The notes under the pieces: model-generated
What the model was told of the DNA's origin: nothing
The model's database searches: none
Seen by the model: the letters and a program-made list of their open reading frames with translations, nothing else
Position numbers and translations under genes: made by a program
In this document: one piece after another, positions 7,104-16,820 of the stretch
Numbering within the stretch: the first letter of the stretch is position 1
How the letters are laid out: the number at the start of each line of letters is the position of its first letter
DNA from: Pseudokordiimonas caeni
GTDB lineage: Bacteria; Pseudomonadota; Alphaproteobacteria; Sphingomonadales; Kordiimonadaceae
DNA length: 64,000 bases
NCBI RefSeq assembly: GCF_026719705.1
Contig: NZ_JAPPRR010000001.1
Location: forward strand, 1,155,255-1,219,254
Reading direction: 5' to 3'

Positions 7104-9452
7104 TCATTCGGCGGCTTCCTCGTGTCCGCCCTGCCGGTCCAGCCGCTTTCTGAGGGCCGCACGCGACAGGCTGACTGTCGCGACGGCACCAAGCGGGCGT
7201 TGGTCGGCAATGCGGACGGTGCCGCCATGTTCCTCGACAATGCGGCGAACGATGGCGAGGCCGAGCCCCGTACCTTTCACCCGCGTTGTCACATAGGGTT
7301 CCATCAACCGGTCTTTCTGGTCCTGTGGCAGGCCCATGCCGTTGTCGGTCACCAGAATTTCGATCAGGTCGCCCGAGGCGTTGATGCTGACATGCACCTG
7401 CCCGGGCTCCAGCGTATCGCTCCCCGATGCCCGGTCGCGTTCGATCCGGCTTTCGATCGATTCTGCCGCATTCTTCAGAAGATTGGTGAAAGCCTGCCCC
7501 AGCAGCCGCCCGTCGCAATCGATGACAAGCGGTTCGTCCGGTAGATTCGCAACGAAACTCACCTGCGGCCATGACACATTCTGCAGGAACACGGCCTGAC
7601 GGACCACGTCCACAATATCCGTTTCCTTGAAAAGCGGGGCGGGCATGCGGGCGAAGGACGAGAATTCATCGACCATGCGCCTCAGGTCCCCCACCTGCCG
7701 GATGATCGTATCCGTGCACTGGCTGAAAACCGTGGGGTCGGTGGTGATTTCCTTCAGGTACTTGCGCTTCAACCGTTCGGCGGAAAGCTGGATCGGAGTC
7801 AGCGGATTCTTGATTTCGTGCGCGATCCGTCGCGCCACATCGGCCCATGCCGCCGTGCGCTGGTCGGCAAGTTGTTCGGTCAGGTCGTCGAAGGTGACAA
7901 CGAAGCCGCCAACGGGTGCGCCTTCGCTGGTGCGGTCCACCGACACGCGGGCAAGGAGCGTGCGTTTGCTTTCCCCCACATCGATCTGCACCTGACCCTG
8001 TACGGTGTCGCTTTTGCCTTCAACCGTCTGGTCGAGAAGGGCGGCAAAAGCCGGGAATGCCTCGTCGAGCTTTCGTCCGAGCATGACATCAATCTCGACG
8101 CCCAAGAGGGCCGCCGCTGACTTGTTCGGCAGGAAGATGCGCCGCTCGCTGTCCAGGCCGATCACTCCGGCCGATACGCCCGCCAGCACTTCCTCCAGGA
8201 AGCGGCGACGATCATCAAGTTCGCGGTTGGCGGTGATGAGATCCGCCTGATGGCGGGCAAGCTGGTCTGTCATGCGGTTGAAGGTGCGCGACAGGGTGCC
8301 GACCTCGTCTCCAGTTGTCACACTGCGCACCCTGGCCGTCAGGTCACCCGCGCCCACTCTTTCGGCCGCATCCACGAGTTCCGAGAGTGGATTGAACAGG
8401 CGGCCGGAAAACCACAGGCCGATCCAGATGGCAGCAAGCAGGATGAGGAGCGATACGATGATGAAAACCACACTGAACTGCAATTGCACCGTACTGCGGC
8501 GGCCTTCGAGATTGTCATAATCAGCCACCGCGTTACGGGTGGCTTCAAGATACCCCACCACCTGCGGGTTCAGGTCGCGCGATACATAGAGATAGGTGGG
8601 CCGCAGGAAGGATGACAGCCGGATCATGCCGATAATGGTGTTGTCGGCCGCGTTCGAGGCGATGAAGGCCTCGCCCTCACGCACGCGGTTAACCATCTCG
8701 ACCTCAAAGCGATGTGTGCGGAAATCGAAGCCGGCGGTTGCGCGCGCCAGCACCGAGCCCTGCCCGTCCCGGTCTTCGATCAGCATCACCTCGGAAAGAA
8801 GCCGCGTCGAAAGCGCCGTGTCCGCCACACGCTGCAGCGTCGACTGGTCGAATTGCTGGCTGGGCGACAGGCGGTTGAAGGCAAGCGCGATGGCCAGCAT
8901 GTCCTTCTCGATCGTGGAGCGGTGCTCCACGAGGTAGGTTTCGGCAACCTCGAGCGAGTTGTTGAGCGTGGAGCGAACTTTTTCGCTGAACCAGGTCTGG
9001 ATGCCGAATTCGAGGAACAGGCTGGAGAAAACAGCCATGATGATCGGCGGCACGATCGCGATGCCCATGAAAAAGCCGATCATGCGGGTATGCAGTTTCG
9101 AGCCTGCTGCATTGGCCTTGCGGGCCAGCCAGAAGCGCACGAACCAGCGCCCGATGGAAGCGCCGAGGGCCAAGAGGAGCGCGAGGTTTACATAGAGAAG
9201 CACCGTCATGGTGCGACCGCTCGTGGCCTCTAGCGGCGTGCCCTTCCGGCTCATGGCGACATAGGTGACGACAGCGGCGATAACGGCGAGAACCGAAAGA
9301 GCGATCTCCAGCCTGCCGCCGAAATTCACCCGGCGTGACCATAAAAGCAACCGCGCCACTCGCCGGCTCGGCAGCTTCGGCGAGAGGTCCATCAGGTCTT
9401 TTTTTTGCCGGGGCTTGCGCGGGCCGGCAGCATCAGGCGAATTCGGTTCCAT
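7104..9452 (-). CDS. ntrY: NtrY membrane sensor histidine kinase
   Basis: Sensor kinase for NtrX. Membrane segments lie at about residues 50-68, 82-103, 125-147 and 325-348, with an extracytoplasmic sensor region of about 175 residues between the third and fourth. A HAMP domain (about 350-402), a PAS domain (about 415-530), a HisKA box with AHEIKNPLTPIQ (phosphoacceptor His near 545) and a HATPase domain (DNGMGLP, GTGLGLAIV) follow. The length of 782 residues is typical of NtrY. ATG at 9452 is preceded directly by an in-frame GTG at 9455. It follows ntrC after 71 bases, enough for an extra promoter. Confidence 0.95.
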   Translation of the reverse strand: MEPNSPDAAGPRKPRQKKDLMDLSPKLPSRRVARLLLWSRRVNFGGRLEIALSVLAVIAAVVTYVAMSRKGTPLEATSGRTMTVLLYVNLALLLALGASIGRWFVRFWLARKANAAGSKLHTRMIGFFMGIAIVPPIIMAVFSSLFLEFGIQTWFSEKVRSTLNNSLEVAETYLVEHRSTIEKDMLAIALAFNRLSPSQQFDQSTLQRVADTALSTRLLSEVMLIEDRDGQGSVLARATAGFDFRTHRFEVEMVNRVREGEAFIASNAADNTIIGMIRLSSFLRPTYLYVSRDLNPQVVGYLEATRNAVADYDNLEGRRSTVQLQFSVVFIIVSLLILLAAIWIGLWFSGRLFNPLSELVDAAERVGAGDLTARVRSVTTGDEVGTLSRTFNRMTDQLARHQADLITANRELDDRRRFLEEVLAGVSAGVIGLDSERRIFLPNKSAAALLGVEIDVMLGRKLDEAFPAFAALLDQTVEGKSDTVQGQVQIDVGESKRTLLARVSVDRTSEGAPVGGFVVTFDDLTEQLADQRTAAWADVARRIAHEIKNPLTPIQLSAERLKRKYLKEITTDPTVFSQCTDTIIRQVGDLRRMVDEFSSFARMPAPLFKETDIVDVVRQAVFLQNVSWPQVSFVANLPDEPLVIDCDGRLLGQAFTNLLKNAAESIESRIERDRASGSDTLEPGQVHVSINASGDLIEILVTDNGMGLPQDQKDRLMEPYVTTRVKGTGLGLAIVRRIVEEHGGTVRIADQRPLGAVATVSLSRAALRKRLDRQGGHEEAAE

Positions 9453-9523
9453 CACGGCACATGATGCACGAAAGACACGGATGTTCCAGAATTATCACAC
9501 TCGTGGATCGAGATTTAGTGCCA

Positions 9524-10981
9524 TCAGGCAGGGCGGGCTGGCAAATGGATATCGAGCTCGCGGATTTTCTTGCGCAGGGTGTTCCGGTTGAGCCCGAGAA
9601 GCTCGGCCGTTTTCACCTGGTTGCCGCCGGTGACAGCAAGAACCTTCTGGATCAGCGGTCGTTCGACCTCACGCAGCAGGCGCTGGTAAAGGCCCGGCGG
9701 CGGCAAGCCGTCCTCATGATGATCGAAATACTGGTCAAGATGGGCGCGGATCGTTTGCGACAGGTTCCCGCCCGTGACTTCTGCGAGCATGCTGAGCGGC
9801 GCACCTGACAGTTCGGAGGTCGAGCGGTCAAGCTCCGTCTTGATTACGTCGCCGGTGATTCGGTCTTCGGCGTAAAGGGCGCAGATCCGGTGCAGCAGGT
9901 TTTCAAGCTCGCGCACGTTGCCTGGCCAGTCGAACGACATCAGGGCGCGTTTGGCACCGTCCGTCAGTTCCTTCTGCGGCAAGCCGGCAGCGGCTGCCTT
10001 GCGCAGGAAATGATCGGCGAGATCGGGAATGTCTTCCTTGCGCGACCGCAGCGGCGGCAGCGTCAGGGGCACCACATTCAGCCGGAAATAAAGGTCCTCC
10101 CGGAATTCGCCCTGGCGGACCAGGGTGCGCAGGTCCTTGTTGGTGGCGGCGATGATCCGCACATTGGTGCGATGAAGCGTCTGTCCGCCAACCGTGCGAT
10201 ATTCGCCTTCCTGCAGGACGCGGAGGAGCCGGGTCTGGGCAAGAAGCGGCATGTCGCCGATTTCGTCCAAAAACAGCGTGCCGCCCTTGGCTTGTGCAAA
10301 GCGACCGAGCGTGCGGGTTTCGGCCCCCGTGAAGGCACCCCGTTCATGGCCGAACAGCTCGCTCTCGATCAGTTCCTTCGGGATCGCCGCCATGTTGACG
10401 GGCACAAACGGGTTTTCCCGGCGCGGGCCGTTTTCGTGCAGCGCCTTGGCCACCAGTTCCTTGCCCGTGCCGCTTTCGCCCACAATCAGGACGGTAAGGT
10501 CCGTTTGCACCACGCGCGCCATCGCGCGGTAGATTTCCTGCATGGCGACCGAGCGCCCGATGAGCGGGCTGTCGTCATCGCCGCCCTGCACCGCGCTTTT
10601 GGGTCGTGCCGAAACCTTGAGCACCTTCTTCGCTACGCCGATGAGTTCATCGATATCGAAGGGCTTCGGCAGATATTCATAGGCACCGGCGCGCGAGGCT
10701 TTCATAGCGGTCGCGAGCGTGTTCTGGGCGCTCATCACCACCACCGGCAAGTCCGGCCGCATGGCTTTCAGCTTGGGCAGAAGTTCAAGCCCGTTGCCGT
10801 TCGGCATCAGCACATCGGAAATCACGAGGTCGCCCTGGCCTGCCCGCACCATGCGTTCCAGTTCCGGCGCGTCGTCGGCTTCCAGCACCAGCCAGCCTTC
10901 CTGCCGGCAGGCTTCGCTGACCACCATGCGGATGGCGAGGTCATCGTCGGCAACAATGATGCTGGGCTTCGATCCACTCAT
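9524..10981 (-). CDS. ntrC: Nitrogen regulation response regulator NtrC (GlnG)
   Basis: Sigma-54-dependent activator of nitrogen-scavenging genes. A receiver domain (phosphoacceptor D56 in VISDVLMP) is followed by an AAA+ domain with Walker A GESGTGKE, intact GAFTGA and Walker [12 protein letters not shown]-terminal Fis-type helix-turn-helix ([16 protein letters not shown]) ends the protein. The length of 485 residues is usual. Its ATG overlaps the ntrB stop codon by four bases (ATGA at 10978-10981), indicating translational coupling with its kinase. Confidence 0.97.
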   Translation of the reverse strand: MSGSKPSIIVADDDLAIRMVVSEACRQEGWLVLEADDAPELERMVRAGQGDLVISDVLMPNGNGLELLPKLKAMRPDLPVVVMSAQNTLATAMKASRAGAYEYLPKPFDIDELIGVAKKVLKVSARPKSAVQGGDDDSPLIGRSVAMQEIYRAMARVVQTDLTVLIVGESGTGKELVAKALHENGPRRENPFVPVNMAAIPKELIESELFGHERGAFTGAETRTLGRFAQAKGGTLFLDEIGDMPLLAQTRLLRVLQEGEYRTVGGQTLHRTNVRIIAATNKDLRTLVRQGEFREDLYFRLNVVPLTLPPLRSRKEDIPDLADHFLRKAAAAGLPQKELTDGAKRALMSFDWPGNVRELENLLHRICALYAEDRITGDVIKTELDRSTSELSGAPLSMLAEVTGGNLSQTIRAHLDQYFDHHEDGLPPPGLYQRLLREVERPLIQKVLAVTGGNQVKTAELLGLNRNTLRKKIRELDIHLPARPA

Positions 10982-12102
10982 TTTGGCTGATCCTCATAAA
11001 GGGGTAACTGCACGCGGAAGACGGCGCCGCCTTCGGGATGATTTTCGCATGTCACCGTGCCGCCCATTTCGGACACATAGCGCGCAACCAGCGCAAGGCC
11101 GAGGCCGGTGCCACCCTCGCGGCCACTGACGAAGGGATCAAAAATATGGGCGCGCAGCGTTTCCGGGATGCCGGGGCCGTTATCGCGAACGATGATCTCG
11201 ATCGGCAGGCGAACGCGGTGGCCTTCGGCATTGGTGAGCCAGATGCCGTGTTTGTAGCTGGTTTGAACTGTAATATCTGCTTCTGAACCAGCAGCTTCTA
11301 CGGCGTTCTTGATAAGATTGATGAAGATCTGGGTCAGCCTGTCCCTGTCGCCGTTCACGGGCGGCAAGGATGGATCGAAGCGCGGGCGGATGCTCGCGTG
11401 CTCGCCAAAGCCGGCCTGGGCGAGGCTCAGCACATGGTCCAGCACTTCGTGGATATTCACAGGCTCGAACCCGGTCGTTACCGGCATGGAGAAATGCTCC
11501 AGCTGGTCAACGAGGCCCTTGATACGATCCACTTCGCGGCAGATCAGCTCGGTCAGGCGGATATTCTTCTGGTCGGTCGAGCGGCCGATAAGCTGCGCCG
11601 CGCCCCGGATACCGGAAAGCGGGTTGCGGATCTCGTGTGCGAGCATGGAGGCAAGACCGGACACCGACCGGGCCGCCGCTTCCATATCATCCCGCTTTTC
11701 AAGGAAGGCGGTAATGCGCCGCGGCTGCATGGTGAGAAGCACCCTGCCCGCGTCGTCAAACGGATGGGCATGCATGTCCATCAGTTCGATATCGCCAAGC
11801 GGCGGACGGCAGGCCACGTCGTAGCTGTTGAGGGGCACGTCATCGCTGATGGAGCGGCCGATCAGATCGTGCGCCGCATCGCCGATACCGCGCAGTTCGG
11901 CAACAGGCGATCCGATCAGCCCTTCGCGGCTACGGCCGAACAATTGTTCGGTGGCGCCATAGACTTCCTCGATAAGGCCTCCGGCGCCCACCAATACAAC
12001 AGATTGGACAAGATTGGCGAGGATATCGTCAGGCAATGCCCGGATGTCCGAACAGACATCGAAAGAATGACCGGGTCTGTTGCCTGGCTGCGCCAACACC
12101 AT
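10978..12102 (-). CDS. ntrB: Nitrogen regulation sensor kinase/phosphatase NtrB (GlnL)
   Basis: Cytoplasmic kinase and phosphatase of NtrC, controlled by PII proteins. It has a PAS domain (about residues 25-130), the H-box [15 protein letters not shown] (phosphoacceptor about H156) and a HATPase domain ([17 protein letters not shown]). There is no membrane segment, as expected. I chose the ATG at 12102, which overlaps the dusB stop as TGATG; the longer frame starts at a TTG seven codons earlier. The dusB(nifR3)-ntrB-ntrC order is classical in alphaproteobacteria. No glnB or glnA is in the window. Confidence 0.95.
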   Translation of the reverse strand: MVLAQPGNRPGHSFDVCSDIRALPDDILANLVQSVVLVGAGGLIEEVYGATEQLFGRSREGLIGSPVAELRGIGDAAHDLIGRSISDDVPLNSYDVACRPPLGDIELMDMHAHPFDDAGRVLLTMQPRRITAFLEKRDDMEAAARSVSGLASMLAHEIRNPLSGIRGAAQLIGRSTDQKNIRLTELICREVDRIKGLVDQLEHFSMPVTTGFEPVNIHEVLDHVLSLAQAGFGEHASIRPRFDPSLPPVNGDRDRLTQIFINLIKNAVEAAGSEADITVQTSYKHGIWLTNAEGHRVRLPIEIIVRDNGPGIPETLRAHIFDPFVSGREGGTGLGLALVARYVSEMGGTVTCENHPEGGAVFRVQLPLYEDQPK

Positions 12103-13109
12103 CAGGCCGCCATCTGGTCGCAAAGGGGCAGGTAGAATTCCCTGAGCGCCGCGCGGACCTCGTCGGGGTCATCCATCTGGTTCATCCCGTTGCGGAACTC
12201 GGCGCTGTCGCGCAGGCCCTTGGTATACCAGCCGAGATGCTTGCGCGCCATGCGCACCCCGCCCTGCGTGCCATAGTGCACAAGCATGGCGTCATAATGT
12301 TCCATGATAGCATTGAACTGGGTTTCAAGGTCCGGGTCCGGCAGGCGTTCGCCCGTGCGGATATAATGCATGGCCTGGGCAATGAACCACGGGCGACCGT
12401 AGGTGCCACGCCCGATCATCACGCCGTCGGCGCCGCTGTCCGCCAGTGCCTGATCGATATCCTCGAACGTATTGATATCGCCGTTCACGATCACCGGTAC
12501 ATTCACGGCTTGTTTTACACGGGCGACCTTTTTCCAGTCGGCGCTGCCGCGATACATCTGGCAGCGCGTGCGGCCATGCACGGTGATCATCTTGATGCCA
12601 AGCTGTTCGGCGATTTTGGCAAGCTCCGGCGCGTTCAGGCTGTTATCATCCCAGCCAAGGCGCATTTTCAGCGTCACCGGCAGCTTGACGGCATTGACGG
12701 TGGCTTCAATGAGCGAACCGGCATGGTCCAGATCGCGCATCAGCGCCGAACCCGCGTGGCCGTTCACCACCTTTTTCACGGGGCAGCCCATGTTGATATC
12801 GATGATGGCGGCCCCGCCATCTTCATTGAGGCGCGCAGCTTCCGCCATGCGGACACCTTCGCAGCCGGCCAGCTGCACCGAAATCGGGAATTCCTCAGCG
12901 CCGATTTCGGCCTGCTTGATCGACTTTGTGGTGGAGCGGATCATCGCTTCCGAGGCGATCATTTCCGAGACCACAAGACCCGCGCCAAAGGCTTTGACCT
13001 GCCGGCGGAACGGCAGGTCGGTCACGCCCGACATGGGGGCCAGAATCACGGGCTCTTTGATTTCGAGCGGGCCGATGTTAATAGGCTTCAATGCCATTCT
13101 TTCACTCAT
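12102..13109 (-). CDS. dusB: tRNA-dihydrouridine synthase (DusB/NifR3)
   Basis: FMN-dependent enzyme that reduces uridine to dihydrouridine in the tRNA D-loop. Visible motifs are [13 protein letters not shown] at the N terminus, [10 protein letters not shown] with the catalytic Cys (about residue 108), KMRLGW, VHGRTR, and [13 protein letters not shown] for FMN phosphate binding. The length of 335 residues is normal. The ATG at 13109 has no clear ribosome site; another ATG at 13097 would give MALKPI and is equally possible. It heads the ntr block and is divergent from ispDF across about 30 bp, so the promoters of the two genes must overlap. Confidence 0.95.
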   Translation of the reverse strand: MSERMALKPINIGPLEIKEPVILAPMSGVTDLPFRRQVKAFGAGLVVSEMIASEAMIRSTTKSIKQAEIGAEEFPISVQLAGCEGVRMAEAARLNEDGGAAIIDINMGCPVKKVVNGHAGSALMRDLDHAGSLIEATVNAVKLPVTLKMRLGWDDNSLNAPELAKIAEQLGIKMITVHGRTRCQMYRGSADWKKVARVKQAVNVPVIVNGDINTFEDIDQALADSGADGVMIGRGTYGRPWFIAQAMHYIRTGERLPDPDLETQFNAIMEHYDAMLVHYGTQGGVRMARKHLGWYTKGLRDSAEFRNGMNQMDDPDEVRAALREFYLPLCDQMAA

Positions 13110-13140
13110 ACGATTCAGTGCCTAAAATTTGGGCAACCTT

Positions 13141-14331
13141 ATGCCAGAAACATTGATGGATTGCCAGCCTTTGATTGCGGACCAACCTGCAATCGTTCTT
13201 GTGTGCGCCGGTCGTGGTCAGCGCGCGGGCGAAGGCCTGCCTAAACAGTATCGCCTGCTTGCCGGCGAGCCGGTCGTGAGCCGCACCCTGAAGGCGCTCC
13301 GGGCTGCCCTGCCCCTGGCGCCGATCCAGCCGGTTATCCATCCCGAAGACGCAGCGCTTTTTGCATCTGCCAGCGACGGGATCGATGGTGTTCTTGCGCC
13401 GGTGCCCGGTGGTGCCACCCGGCAAGCGAGTGTGCTCGCAGGGCTTGCTGCCATTGAGGCCGCATCACCAACGATAGTGCTTGTCCATGATGCCGCCCGG
13501 CCCTTTGTTACCAGTGCGCTTGTAAACAGCGTGCTAACGGCGCTTCAAAACGGTGCGAAAGCCGTGGTGCCGGGTGTGGCGATTGTCGATAGCATCCGCC
13601 GCGATGCGTCAGGTGTCACCGCACCCGTGGATCGCAGCGGCCTTTACCGGGTACAAACCCCGCAAGGCTTCGCTTTTGCCGACCTTTTGGCCGCCCATCA
13701 GGCCGTTGCGGGTGAGGACCTGAGCGACGACGCGACAGTCATGGAACGCGCCGGGCACCCTGTTGCCATCTCGCAGGGTGACACCACCAATATCAAACTG
13801 ACCCTCGCGGAGGATTTCATGCTCGCCGAGAAGCAGATCATCAGTGCGCTTGCGGACGTGCGTACCGGCACGGGTTTCGATGTTCACCGGTTTGAACCCG
13901 GCGATCATGTGTGGCTTTGCGGCGTCAAGGTGCCTTTCGCGCAGAAACTGAAAGGCCATTCGGATGCCGATGTCGGCCTGCATGCGCTGACCGACGCGAT
14001 CCTGATGGCCCTCGCGGACGGGGACATCGGCTTTCATTTCCCGCCGACCGAAGCCAAATGGAAAGGGGTGTCGTCCGATACCTTCCTGACCTTTGCCCGC
14101 GACCGCGTGTTGGCGCGCGGAGGCTTGATCGCCAATGTGGGTGTCACCATCATCTGCGAAGCACCGAAACTGATGCCCTGGAAAGCCGCGATGCAGAAAC
14201 GTGTGGCCGACCTGTTGCAGATTGCCATGGACCGCGTCAGCATCCAGGCGACAACGACTGAAAAGCTGGGCTTCACCGGGCGGGGCGAAGGCATCGCGGC
14301 GCAGGCCGTGGCGACCCTTCGCCTGCCTTGA
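13141..14331 (+). CDS. ispDF: Bifunctional MEP-pathway enzyme IspDF
   Basis: Fusion of 2-C-methyl-D-erythritol 4-phosphate cytidylyltransferase (IspD) and 2-C-methyl-D-erythritol 2,4-cyclodiphosphate synthase (IspF), two steps of isoprenoid precursor synthesis. The IspD half (about residues 15-235) shows CAGRGQRAGEGLPKQYR and VHDAARPF. The IspF half (about 240-396) begins GTGFDVHRF and shows GHSDADVGLHALTDAILMA with the zinc-binding residues. The fusion is typical of alphaproteobacteria. Possible starts are TTG at 13129, ATG at 13141 and ATG at 13156; none has a strong ribosome site. It is followed by pgpA after 11 bases. Confidence 0.95.
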   Translation: MPETLMDCQPLIADQPAIVLVCAGRGQRAGEGLPKQYRLLAGEPVVSRTLKALRAALPLAPIQPVIHPEDAALFASASDGIDGVLAPVPGGATRQASVLAGLAAIEAASPTIVLVHDAARPFVTSALVNSVLTALQNGAKAVVPGVAIVDSIRRDASGVTAPVDRSGLYRVQTPQGFAFADLLAAHQAVAGEDLSDDATVMERAGHPVAISQGDTTNIKLTLAEDFMLAEKQIISALADVRTGTGFDVHRFEPGDHVWLCGVKVPFAQKLKGHSDADVGLHALTDAILMALADGDIGFHFPPTEAKWKGVSSDTFLTFARDRVLARGGLIANVGVTIICEAPKLMPWKAAMQKRVADLLQIAMDRVSIQATTTEKLGFTGRGEGIAAQAVATLRLP

Positions 14332-14342
14332 AAGGAAGCAAA

Positions 14343-14846
14343 ATGAAGCAAAGTCTGGGGGCATGGGAGGGGCGCTACAAAAGTATCGCTTTCTGGATCG
14401 CCACGTTCCTCGGTTCCGGCCTCCTGAAACCCGCGCCCGGCACATGGGGTAGCCTTGCGGGGCTCATTGCGGGTGTCCTGCTGATCTCGACCGGGATCGA
14501 CGCAGCGCAACTCGTCGGCTTCATCGCGGCCATGACCCTTGCCGGATCAAAGGCGATCAATGTCATCGAGGCAAAAACAGGCATTCATGATGCGCCCGAG
14601 ATCGTGATCGATGAAGTGGCAGGCATCTGGGTCGCCCTGTTGCCAGTGATGGCAATGGGCCTCACATGGCAGGAAGCGGCGGCGGCTTTTCTTTTGTTCC
14701 GCCTTTTCGATATCTGGAAGCCTTGGCCGATTAGCTGGATCGACCGGCATGTGCATGGCGGGTTCGGCGTGATGGCGGACGACATAGTGGCCGGCATCCT
14801 TGCGGCGATCGTGCTTTCTATCGTAAACCCCTATCTTGGGATGTAA
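14343..14846 (+). CDS. pgpA: Phosphatidylglycerophosphatase A
   Basis: Membrane phosphatase that converts phosphatidylglycerol phosphate to phosphatidylglycerol. It is a 167-residue protein with hydrophobic segments and the family motifs KPAPGTWGS (about residue 30) and EIVIDEVAGIWVAL (about residue 82). AAAGGAAG stands directly before the ATG at 14343, which fixes the start. It lies in a plus-strand run ispDF-pgpA-yeiH-pncC with short gaps, probably one transcription unit. Confidence 0.93.
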   Translation: MKQSLGAWEGRYKSIAFWIATFLGSGLLKPAPGTWGSLAGLIAGVLLISTGIDAAQLVGFIAAMTLAGSKAINVIEAKTGIHDAPEIVIDEVAGIWVALLPVMAMGLTWQEAAAAFLLFRLFDIWKPWPISWIDRHVHGGFGVMADDIVAGILAAIVLSIVNPYLGM

Positions 14847-14865
14847 CGATCATAAAGGAAGCGAA

Positions 14866-15864
14866 GTGGCGAACCTCGTTTCACTGAAAAAGCTTTTTCC
14901 GGGACTAGCTGTTGCCGGCACCGTGGGGCTTGCCGCCTCGTTCCTGTCAGAACATTACGGCGCACCCGCCATGCTGTTTGCCTTGCTCCTTGGTATGGCG
15001 CTTTCCTTCCTGAGCGAGCAGGAACGCACGATGCCGGGGCTGATGACGGCAGGATCGACAATCCTCCGGGTCGGCGTCGCGCTCCTCGGGTTCCGCATCG
15101 CCTGGCAGGATGTGATGGCGGTGGGCTGGAAGCCTGTCCTGATGATTGCGGTGGCCATCGGGCTGACCATTGGCTTCGGTGTGCTGGTGGCACGTCTTTT
15201 TGGCCAGAGGCGCCGTTTCGGGCTTTTGACGGGTGGGGCTGTCGCCATTTGCGGCGCGTCTGCTGCCCTCGCCCTGTCTTCCGTGCTCCCAAAGGGTGAG
15301 AACAGCGAGCGCGATACGGCCTTCACCGTGATCGGCATCACTTCGCTTTCAACGGCCGCCATGATCCTTTACCCGCTGATTGCTTCAAGCCTCGGGCTCG
15401 ATGCCCATCAGGCCGGCATTTTCCTTGGTGCCACAATCCATGATGTGGCGCAGGTGGTGGGGGCCGGTTACAGCCTTTCAACTGAAGCGGGAGACATTGC
15501 CACGCTGACCAAGCTGATGCGGGTCGCCTTCCTTGTGCCCGTTGTGATGCTGACGGTGATGAGCTTCCGCCGCAGTGGTATTGCGGCTGGCGATGGCGCA
15601 TCCCCCACGCTGCTGCCCCCCTTTCTGGTTGCCTTTGTGGCGATTGTGGCCATCAATAGCCTGATCAGCATTCCGGCTGTGGTGACGGAGACGATGGGCA
15701 CGCTGTCGCGCCTTTGCCTTCTTGTCGCCATCGCGGCAATAGGATTGAAAACCGACATGCGCAAGCTGACTGACGTTGGCCTGAAGCCCGTGCTGCTGAT
15801 GCTTGCCGAGACCGTGTGGCTCGCCCTGATCGTACTTGTCGCCCTGCCCTTTGTGGATATGTGA
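14866..15864 (+). CDS. YeiH/UPF0324 family membrane protein, putative exporter
   Basis: Polytopic membrane protein of about 332 residues with roughly ten hydrophobic segments. It carries the family's conserved stretches LRVGVALLGFRIAW (about residue 65), GGAVAICGASAALALS (about 128) and GATIHDVAQVVGAGY (about 185). This family is annotated as putative sulfate exporter; the substrate is not firmly established. I use the GTG at 14866 because AAAGGAAG stands a few bases upstream; a frame from TTG at 14836 would overlap the pgpA stop. It ends one base before the pncC start codon. Confidence 0.88.
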   Translation: MANLVSLKKLFPGLAVAGTVGLAASFLSEHYGAPAMLFALLLGMALSFLSEQERTMPGLMTAGSTILRVGVALLGFRIAWQDVMAVGWKPVLMIAVAIGLTIGFGVLVARLFGQRRRFGLLTGGAVAICGASAALALSSVLPKGENSERDTAFTVIGITSLSTAAMILYPLIASSLGLDAHQAGIFLGATIHDVAQVVGAGYSLSTEAGDIATLTKLMRVAFLVPVVMLTVMSFRRSGIAAGDGASPTLLPPFLVAFVAIVAINSLISIPAVVTETMGTLSRLCLLVAIAAIGLKTDMRKLTDVGLKPVLLMLAETVWLALIVLVALPFVDM

Positions 15865-15865
15865 A

Positions 15866-16360
15866 ATGCCTTTCGATGCAGACATCACCGCCAAAGCCGA
15901 ACGATTGCTCGCCCTTGCCCGCGCGCAAGGCATGAAGCTCGCAACGGCGGAATCCTGCACGGGCGGGCTGATTGGCGGTGCGCTGACATCAATAGCGGGA
16001 TCGTCGGACGTCGTGGATCGGGGCTTCATCACTTATTCCAATGAAGCGAAACAACAGATGCTGGGGGTGAGCGCAGAGAGCCTTGCACGTTTCGGGGCCG
16101 TCTCCGAGGCCGTTGCCAAGGAAATGGCTTACGGCGCCCTCGCCCATTCGATGGCTGATGCCGCCGTGGCGGTCACCGGTGTCGCCGGCCCAGGCGGTGG
16201 TTCTGAAGAAAAGCCCGTCGGACTTGTCTGGTTCGGCATTGCCGTTCAGGGACAGGCGCCTGAAGCCTTCAAGATGTTGTTTGGCGATATCGGGCGGGAC
16301 GGCATCCGCACTGAAACTGTGAGGAAGGCGCTTGAAGCGCTGACGGCGGCTATCGCCTAA
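15866..16360 (+). CDS. pncC: Nicotinamide-nucleotide amidohydrolase PncC (CinA C-terminal domain)
   Basis: Deamidates nicotinamide mononucleotide to nicotinate mononucleotide in the pyridine nucleotide salvage cycle. The 164-residue protein is the stand-alone CinA C-terminal domain. AESCTGGLIGG carries the catalytic Ser (S30), TYSNEAK supplies Y57 and K62, and GVAGPGGG follows. The ATG at 15866 begins one base after the upstream stop (TGAAATG), so it is translationally coupled. Its 3' end overlaps the converging ratA gene by four bases. Confidence 0.93.
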   Translation: MPFDADITAKAERLLALARAQGMKLATAESCTGGLIGGALTSIAGSSDVVDRGFITYSNEAKQQMLGVSAESLARFGAVSEAVAKEMAYGALAHSMADAAVAVTGVAGPGGGSEEKPVGLVWFGIAVQGQAPEAFKMLFGDIGRDGIRTETVRKALEALTAAIA

Positions 16361-16812
16361 GGCAGGTCTCGCGCGCCATAAACGGCGACGGCGCGCTCCT
16401 CGAAGGATCTGATCATCCGGTGCGTGGCTTCGGTGAACACGGGGCCGATCATCTTTTCCAGAAGCTTGCTTTTGAATTCGAAGTCCACTTCGAAATCGAT
16501 GAGTGTCGCCTTATCCGGATAGTCCGGGTCAGGCAGGAAGCGCCAATGGTTATAGAGCCGCTTCATGGGGCCCTTGATATAGTCGATATCGATGCGCTCG
16601 CCGTGCTTGAAGGAGACGCGCGAGGTGAACTTCTCGCGGAACATCTTGAAACCGATCACGAGGTCGGCATCGAACTGGGTGTCTTTGCGGTTGAACACGC
16701 GCGAGGCCAGACACCAAGGCAGAAATTCGTGATAGCGCGCCACATCGATCACCACGGCGAACAGTTCGTCCGTCGTGTATGGCAGGCGCTTAATGTCCTC
16801 GTAACGCGGCAC
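16357..16812 (-). CDS. RatA/COQ10-like START-domain protein
   Basis: A 151-residue polyketide cyclase/START-fold protein. It opens with YEDIKRLPYTTDELFAVV and has FLPWCLASRV and the later DFEFKSKLL segment, as in bacterial RatA and mitochondrial Coq10. Known members either bind ubiquinone and support respiration or, in E. coli, block ribosomal subunit association. In alphaproteobacteria the gene commonly follows lipA, as here (gap of 8 bases). A ubiquinone chaperone role is the more likely reading, but this is inference. Confidence 0.9.
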   Translation of the reverse strand: MPRYEDIKRLPYTTDELFAVVIDVARYHEFLPWCLASRVFNRKDTQFDADLVIGFKMFREKFTSRVSFKHGERIDIDYIKGPMKRLYNHWRFLPDPDYPDKATLIDFEVDFEFKSKLLEKMIGPVFTEATHRMIRSFEERAVAVYGARDLP

Positions 16813-16820
16813 GGGAAGGA

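Noticed and set aside
11936-11951. Perfect palindrome CCGAACAATTGTTCGG in ntrB, with GAACAATTGTTC also at 4308-4319 in trkA
   Set aside because: Both are in frame and encode the same residues E-Q-L-F, so the shared sequence is explained by codon choice rather than a binding site.
13110-13140. Possible promoters and operator between dusB and ispDF
   Set aside because: The gap is only about 30 bp and no convincing hexamers or repeat could be identified in either direction.
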